From contig JAHQWJ010000027.1 in assembly GCA_029856125.1 (NCBI GenBank), positions 1 to 49,909 on the forward strand: a DNA stretch of 49,909 bases, given 5' to 3'. This DNA is from Promethearchaeia archaeon. GTDB taxonomy: Archaea; Asgardarchaeota; Lokiarchaeia; Sigyniarchaeales; SOKP01. A model generated the notes under the pieces. That model saw nothing but the letters and a program-made list of their open reading frames with translations, had not been told where the DNA came from and searched no databases. Both the position numbers and the translations under genes were made by a program. Numbering within the stretch: position 1 is the first letter of the stretch; every line of letters starts with the position of its first letter. This document shows, piece after piece, positions 45,632 through 49,909 of this stretch.

Positions 45632-47043
45632 TTTTCCACTAAAGTTTCTATTATATTCTTAATTGCTTTTTTTGAAACACCGCAATGATTAAGAAGGTAA
45701 TTTTTCACTCCCCTATATTCCTCATCGAGAACTCCGAGAGTAGATTCTATATAATAACTCTTAGTGTCTTTAAAGGAAAGTAAGTAATCTTCTATAATCA
45801 ACTTTCTACTCACGCCAAGCAAATCTAATAATAGAGCAATGACAATTCCCGTGCGATCTTTTCCACCTTCACAATGAATAATTAGTTTATTGACAGCTGC
45901 CTTCGAAAAATAATCTTCAAAAACAATTTTAATTTCTCTTTGGAAATCTGCAAGGAATCTATTGTAAAAATGTTCTGATGGGTTTTTAGGAGGAGGAAAG
46001 GTTGCGTTTGTCTCAATGGGGATGTTTTTCACGTAACCTTCTTTTATATCATAGTTATAATTGTTATTATGTTGATCAAGTCTCTTAAGTTCATTTTTCC
46101 CCCTCAAGTCTATAATGAATTTTATATCGTGATCATCTAAAAATTTCCTTACCAGCTCTTTGTCATTTTGTGATAATGAGGCTGTTCTATATATTAGACC
46201 TTCTTTTATCTTTATTGTATCTGAGAATTTATTCGGGAGTAAGGAAATATCTCGAAGATTTGAGAATTTAGGATATTTTAAATCAAATTTCTCAAAGAAT
46301 TTTTGAGTTCTCACCATTAATCCATTCTCTAAATTGAAATATTTTATTCCTTGTTCAATAACTTCAAGAAACAAGTGCTTTAATTTATCCTTCCGATCAA
46401 CAATATCTGATCTACTCATTCCTGTTGATGCTTGAACATATTTCCACACTAATTTATAATTATGATTATAAAAAACACTCATTAGAAATTCTCTTGGTTG
46501 ATATAAATTAAAATAATTTCCGTCAACCATTGATTGTAGTCTCACAAGGGTATGAAAAGCCATATTATAGTTATGATAGGTTCTATATGAATCACTTTCT
46601 CCGAAACTTGAAAGAAATTTTTCGTAATTCTCGATAAATTTATAGCTTTCTGAGAAAAATTGTTTCTTCAAGATATCAAAATCATCGAGTTTGACCCAGT
46701 TCTCGGAATAGATTTTTTTAACTCTACCGTTCTTATCGTACACAATAGCTTGCTCTGGGTTTGGGATTCTTGATTCTATGACATAAATAGTATCTTTTCT
46801 CGCTGCAGAAATACTTTTAATCCCTATCTCTAATTTAATAAATGAGTGTTCCGTGTAAACTAACCATTTATCATTAATTTCGAAATCGGTAAAAAGTCCT
46901 TCATCATCACTCCTCAGTATTCCAAGAATTTTCTCCTTTACTCTCAATACTGCATTATTTTTAGAAAATTCGTCGTAATAGATGAAAGTGTCCAAGTCTG
47001 AATAAAAATTGTTATTATTTCTACCATGACTCCCATAAAACAC
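45610..47043 (-). CDS. Nucleotidyltransferase-tyrosine phosphatase fusion protein (N-terminus uncertain)
   Basis: At least 477 aa. The N-terminal part is a nucleotidyltransferase (GSHGRNNNNFYSDLD: the GS motif and the D-x-D metal pair). A helical middle region spans about 120-250. The C-terminal 230 residues form a protein-tyrosine/lipid phosphatase of the bacterial Y_phosphatase3 type with NLRDISLL, YRTASLS, DLRGKNE and the active site HCEGGKDRTG (C391, R397). The GTG at 47043 lies inside the first beta strand of the nucleotidyltransferase and is not a credible start. The frame continues upstream to 47121 and encodes the expected first helix (PIIDRIASKIKEEI), but no usual start codon is present; one extra A at 47121-47123 would join it to ATG 47129. 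Confidence 0.85.
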   Translation of the reverse strand: MFYGSHGRNNNNFYSDLDTFIYYDEFSKNNAVLRVKEKILGILRSDDEGLFTDFEINDKWLVYTEHSFIKLEIGIKSISAARKDTIYVIESRIPNPEQAIVYDKNGRVKKIYSENWVKLDDFDILKKQFFSESYKFIENYEKFLSSFGESDSYRTYHNYNMAFHTLVRLQSMVDGNYFNLYQPREFLMSVFYNHNYKLVWKYVQASTGMSRSDIVDRKDKLKHLFLEVIEQGIKYFNLENGLMVRTQKFFEKFDLKYPKFSNLRDISLLPNKFSDTIKIKEGLIYRTASLSQNDKELVRKFLDDHDIKFIIDLRGKNELKRLDQHNNNYNYDIKEGYVKNIPIETNATFPPPKNPSEHFYNRFLADFQREIKIVFEDYFSKAAVNKLIIHCEGGKDRTGIVIALLLDLLGVSRKLIIEDYLLSFKDTKSYYIESTLGVLDEEYRGVKNYLLNHCGVSKKAIKNIIETLVEKDSCITL

Positions 47044-47234
47044 GATTCCTTCAATAAAATCTAATGTTTTTATTTCCTCTTTAATTTTACTCGCAATTCT
47101 ATCGATTATCGGATTAATTATTTAAACATCCCCACAAAAGTATATCTATTAAAAGTAACATGTACGGAAAATTATTCTTTTGTTTTATTTATTTTCCAAG
47201 ATTTTATCTTATTTTAGTGAAATTTAAGTGTTAG

Positions 47235-47243
47235 AAAAAAAAA
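47235..47243 (-). terminator. T9 terminator after the anchored beta-lactamase-fold gene
   Basis: Nine As on the plus strand, 12 bp after the stop codon of the leftward gene. Confidence 0.4.
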
Positions 47244-47254
47244 GATAGATGTTA

Positions 47255-49063
47255 TTAATTCTTAGAGTATTTTTTCCGCCAAATAATTAATACTGTAATA
47301 GTGCATAACATCGTAATTAATATCATTTTAAAATCAAATCCAGGAATTTCATTACTGGGTATCTCATTACTGGGTATCTCATCACTGGATTGAATTCGTA
47401 TATTTATCGTCACCGTAGTACTATTATTAAAGGGATTGTAGGCTCTTATTTCTAAGGTATAAACACCTACGGAAAGGCTCGACGTATTGGTTATTATTCC
47501 TTCGGGAGTGATGTTGAAATTTACCGTATCGTTTATCGAGTATTCTACTCCGGAAACACAAGAAGCATTTACATCGTAAAAAAGGAAATTTCCTTCTACT
47601 ATTGTCTGATCTTCGGGGATCTCATCCCATTCAGGTGCAATATCCTTAGCATATCTTATATTTATCGCCGCTGTTATATTATTATTAAAGGTATTATTTG
47701 CTCTTATTTCTAGCGGATAAACACCTACAGGAAGGCTTGACGTATTTGTTATTATTCCTTCGGGAGTGATGTTGAAATTTGCTGTATCGTCTATCGAATA
47801 TTCTACACCAGAAGTGTCAGTAGCATTTACATCGTAATAGAAGGACTCTCCTTCTCGTAGTAGTTGATCTTCAGGTATTTCATCCCAGTCTGGTGCGTTA
47901 TCCTCAGCAAATTGGACAATATAATCTACTAAAAGATTTTCATAATCCACGTCAGTTTCCCCAGTAAAGCCAACGGTAATATTGTATTCTGGGATGACAT
48001 AGATACACTGTCCTCCAGCTCCATATGTATAAAATAAATCGTAAGGAGTATCCGTCACATAAAATAAATACCCATAACCAACTTCATAAGATCCACCTTT
48101 AGATTCAAAAGTAGTCAGGTACGATACAGCATCTGCCATATAATTTGGCTCAACTACTTGTGTTCCATTCCAAGTACCGTTGTTTAGACATAGCATTCCT
48201 AACTTTGCCTGTACTTTAGGCGTGCAATCAAATCCATACGCACCATAGTCATTACCATAATCGTCATGCCACCAATAGTATTCATCCTCTGAAATTCCCA
48301 AAGGGGTAAATAAATATTCTTGTGCGAATTCTCCAGTGCTATTACCCGTAACATTGGCGATTATGCCGCTTAAGAGATTAACTCCTTCGTTACTATATTC
48401 AAATTCTCCCTCTTGCCCGGGAGTATACGATATTGGCACATACTGAAGCGCCCAATCAATGCAATCAAAATTACTGGAATCCTTAGGAGGCCATACGTCT
48501 CCCCGTAATCCTGCATTCATCATTAATAATTGTTTTATTGTTATATTCTTCTTCAATTCACTATCGAAGAATCCAGGTCTCCATCTGTCAGCAAAAAACT
48601 CATATAGGGTTTGATTTAGGTTGTCTATGAAACCTTCTTTGAGAGCTATCCCAATCAATATGCTCGTTAAACTTTTAGTAGTTGACTGTTGCATATGGAG
48701 TGTTTCTCCTCCAAAATACGAGTCAGTATGAAGGAGGGTGGAATTATACATGTATTCTTCGGTTAAGAGATACCCATTACGTACGATGATGACGCTATGA
48801 ACATCATGTGAACCTTCTTCAATAAATTCAAACATATCAGCAATCTTATCAGAATCTAATCCTTGAGTTTCAGGAGCTACTTTTGTCCATTCACTCGAAT
48901 TTCCTGGCCAAAATATATCTTGGGTTGATAAGTTAGTGATGGAAAATGAAAAATCGTCAATATTTGTGCTGATTCCTCGCGTTGATGGAGATCCTATCGT
49001 AAACGAAGCAATTAAAGTCAAGGAGATCATGCAAATAATTAGCTTTTCTATTTTATTTCTCAT
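47255..49063 (-). CDS. Secreted, membrane-anchored beta-lactamase-fold hydrolase with two Ig/cadherin-like repeats
   Basis: 602 aa from ATG 49063. I prefer this over ATG 49087 because the cytoplasmic paralogue starts at the equivalent codon. A signal peptide occupies about residues 1-25 (KLIICMISLTLIASFT). The hydrolase domain has S127-T-T-K130 and YSN. Two tandem domains follow (about 389-474 and 475-558), each running from WDEIPEDQ through NFNITPEGIITNTSS to INIR, a cadherin-like putative-Ig pattern. The end is a linker of repeated EIPSN, IPGF (573-576), a membrane helix and a basic tail, which resembles a Loki-type sorting signal. It should work on the cell surface, perhaps on envelope or environmental peptides or esters. 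Confidence 0.9.
   Translation of the reverse strand: MRNKIEKLIICMISLTLIASFTIGSPSTRGISTNIDDFSFSITNLSTQDIFWPGNSSEWTKVAPETQGLDSDKIADMFEFIEEGSHDVHSVIIVRNGYLLTEEYMYNSTLLHTDSYFGGETLHMQQSTTKSLTSILIGIALKEGFIDNLNQTLYEFFADRWRPGFFDSELKKNITIKQLLMMNAGLRGDVWPPKDSSNFDCIDWALQYVPISYTPGQEGEFEYSNEGVNLLSGIIANVTGNSTGEFAQEYLFTPLGISEDEYYWWHDDYGNDYGAYGFDCTPKVQAKLGMLCLNNGTWNGTQVVEPNYMADAVSYLTTFESKGGSYEVGYGYLFYVTDTPYDLFYTYGAGGQCIYVIPEYNITVGFTGETDVDYENLLVDYIVQFAEDNAPDWDEIPEDQLLREGESFYYDVNATDTSGVEYSIDDTANFNITPEGIITNTSSLPVGVYPLEIRANNTFNNNITAAINIRYAKDIAPEWDEIPEDQTIVEGNFLFYDVNASCVSGVEYSINDTVNFNITPEGIITNTSSLSVGVYTLEIRAYNPFNNSTTVTINIRIQSSDEIPSNEIPSNEIPGFDFKMILITMLCTITVLIIWRKKYSKN
47351..47390. repeat. 15-bp tandem repeat encoding the EIPSN linker
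   Basis: ATTACTGGGTATCTC occurs twice without change (47351-47365, 47366-47380), followed by a partial, altered third unit. It encodes the linker between the Ig-like repeats and the membrane anchor, so copy number would change the stalk length. Confidence 0.7.
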
Positions 49064-49188
49064 TATTAGATCAATTTTCTTTTTCATTTTTGGATAAATT
49101 TTAGTTTAAATTATAGATGTACATTTACTATAAATAAATATTATTATTTTGTATTTTTTTTTAGAATAAATAAAAAAGATTGCTGAAT

Positions 49189-49638
49189 ATGAATGACAAA
49201 ACCTATATTATTGCAGATAAGAAATATCATATTATAAAAATAGGAAGAGCTAAGAATCCATACAAACATTTGAAAACACTCCAAAAAAGCACTAGTACAG
49301 AATTGGAAATGGTTTGCGTTTTTGAGTATGACATTGAAAAAGAAATAAAGGAGTTGCTGAAGAACTATAAAATTCGAGGAGAATGGTACTATCCTAACCC
49401 AAAGAAAATGCTAGAAATCCAAGAAAAGTATCTTCCAAATAATCAAGAATTAGCTTCATTTATTCATAATTTATTTGGAGAAATAGAAATGAGTGATCAA
49501 CCTATTTGCTTATGCTGGATAGACGATGAAGAGAGTAGATGCCAATACAAACGACATAAGGGTTCGCTTGTAACATGTGAATCCTACGAAATTTGGAAAG
49601 CTTGTGTAAAAAAAGAAGAAATAGATTTCGGGGATTAA
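49189..49638 (+). CDS. GIY-YIG/T5orf172 (MUG113)-like small protein
   Basis: A 149-aa protein from ATG 49189 (a TTG three codons earlier is possible). YIIADKKYHIIKIGRAKNP then KHLKTLQKSTSTELEM resembles the KIGRS...RLKQLQT core of the T5orf172/MUG113 branch of GIY-YIG-like domains. The tail has a cysteine-rich part (CLCWIDDEESRCQY...CESYEIWKAC) that might bind a metal. Such proteins occur in phages and mobile regions and may cut or bind DNA. Function here is unknown; no ribosome site is evident. Confidence 0.65.
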   Translation: MNDKTYIIADKKYHIIKIGRAKNPYKHLKTLQKSTSTELEMVCVFEYDIEKEIKELLKNYKIRGEWYYPNPKKMLEIQEKYLPNNQELASFIHNLFGEIEMSDQPICLCWIDDEESRCQYKRHKGSLVTCESYEIWKACVKKEEIDFGD

Positions 49639-49693
49639 GGATTTTAAAAGCATTAGTTTAGAATTTAAATAAAAAAGGAAAGAAAAAAGGAAA

Positions 49694-49774
49694 TTAAATA
49701 TTTTCTAATATCGTAGCTTCCGAAACTCCTCCACCACCACATAAAGTGGCTAAATCAGGGCTCGTGTTCAAAAA
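49694..49774 (-). pseudogene. C-terminal relic of a thiolase (acetyl-CoA acetyltransferase family)
   Basis: Twenty-six codons between two stops end with LATLCGGGGVSEATILE, which is the last catalytic-cysteine/glycine motif and C-terminal strand of thiolases. The rest of the gene is missing, since stop codons follow immediately upstream. It shows that a thiolase gene once lay here. Confidence 0.65.
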
Positions 49775-49795
49775 TTAGAAGAAAAAAAGGAAATT

Positions 49796-49909
49796 TTATT
49801 TTTCCCGAATTGGTATATATAGGTCAAGTTCAGAAGTATCAGAATTTTTCTGAAATCTCTGATCATACCATTCAAATTCGGGAGCAAACGGTACTCGTTC
49901 ATATCTCGA
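49796..49909 (-). CDS. GyrI-like/effector-binding domain protein (partial, N-terminus outside window)
   Basis: Only the last 37 codons are inside the window. The end reads FEWYDQRFQKNSDTSELDLYIPI, which is the terminal strand of the GyrI-like small-molecule binding domain found in AraC/MerR regulators and stand-alone proteins (pattern YDERF...D.YIPI). Whether a DNA-binding domain is attached cannot be seen. Confidence 0.65.
   Translation of the reverse strand, partial: SRYERVPFAPEFEWYDQRFQKNSDTSELDLYIPIREK

Noticed and set aside
47351..47390. Short tandem repeats as a CRISPR or minisatellite array.
   Set aside because: There are only two exact units, in frame within a coding linker, and no spacers.
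43094..49063. Beta-lactamase-fold genes as antibiotic resistance determinants.
   Set aside because: SxxK and YSN motifs are general to esterases and peptidases of this fold; nothing here points to beta-lactam hydrolysis.

Overview
The window looks like a piece of an Asgard archaeal chromosome, most likely from the Lokiarchaeia lineage. It is AT-rich. It has archaeal-style TATA boxes and T-tract terminators. It carries a tungsten aldehyde:ferredoxin oxidoreductase and LLM-family (coenzyme F420-type) oxidoreductases. Two surface proteins end in a short IPGF + membrane helix + basic tail, which resembles the sorting tails I know from Loki/Heimdall archaea. No rRNA, tRNA, CRISPR array or transposase was seen. 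The lineage is inferred from gene content; no marker gene is present.

Left part (1-11 kb): acyl-CoA and aldehyde metabolism. A FATP-type acyl-CoA synthetase with a winged-helix domain at its N-terminus, an MBL hydrolase and a TetR-type regulator (cut by the window edge) form one leftward operon, divergent from an enoyl-CoA hydratase. Next come a tungsten AOR, a zinc alcohol dehydrogenase, an isovaleryl-CoA-dehydrogenase-like flavoprotein, a histidine phosphatase and a two-domain VOC protein.

Middle (11-19 kb): a duplicated module. Each copy has two leftward short-chain dehydrogenases (SDRs) and a divergent, rightward SDR fused to a PsbP/DcrB-like C-terminal domain. The divergent promoter region is duplicated too and keeps a pair of GGATAC direct repeats exactly 21 bp apart in both copies. 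A QueG/RdhA-like iron-sulfur protein lies between the copies. A thiamine-diphosphate enzyme follows.

20.9-28.6 kb: the most unusual region. Two closely related LLM oxidoreductase genes in opposite orientation bracket a glycyl radical enzyme (Cys464, Glu466, Gly798), a divergent bis-MGD molybdenum/tungsten oxidoreductase and the radical-SAM activase. The glycyl radical enzyme and LLM genes look richer in GC than most neighbours. The island looks like an anaerobic catabolic cassette of unknown substrate.

28.6-42.7 kb: an ADP-ribosylglycohydrolase, then a peptide/oligosaccharide ABC transporter operon (membrane protein, OppB, OppC, OppD, OppF). Both ATPases carry large extra N-terminal membrane domains. 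A divergent 774-aa binding protein with a signal peptide and C-terminal anchor follows, then a GH32 fructan/sucrose hydrolase and a second beta-propeller glycosidase-like protein. A carbohydrate uptake and breakdown role is plausible.

42.7-49.9 kb: a patchwork with gene relics. It holds two beta-lactamase-fold hydrolases (one cytosolic, one secreted and anchored; the cytosolic copy looks like the other with its signal peptide deleted), relics of a prenyltransferase-like protein, a third beta-lactamase and a thiolase, an extended SDR, a nucleotidyltransferase-tyrosine phosphatase fusion with a damaged or unusual start, a GIY-YIG-like small protein and the C-terminus of a GyrI-like protein.
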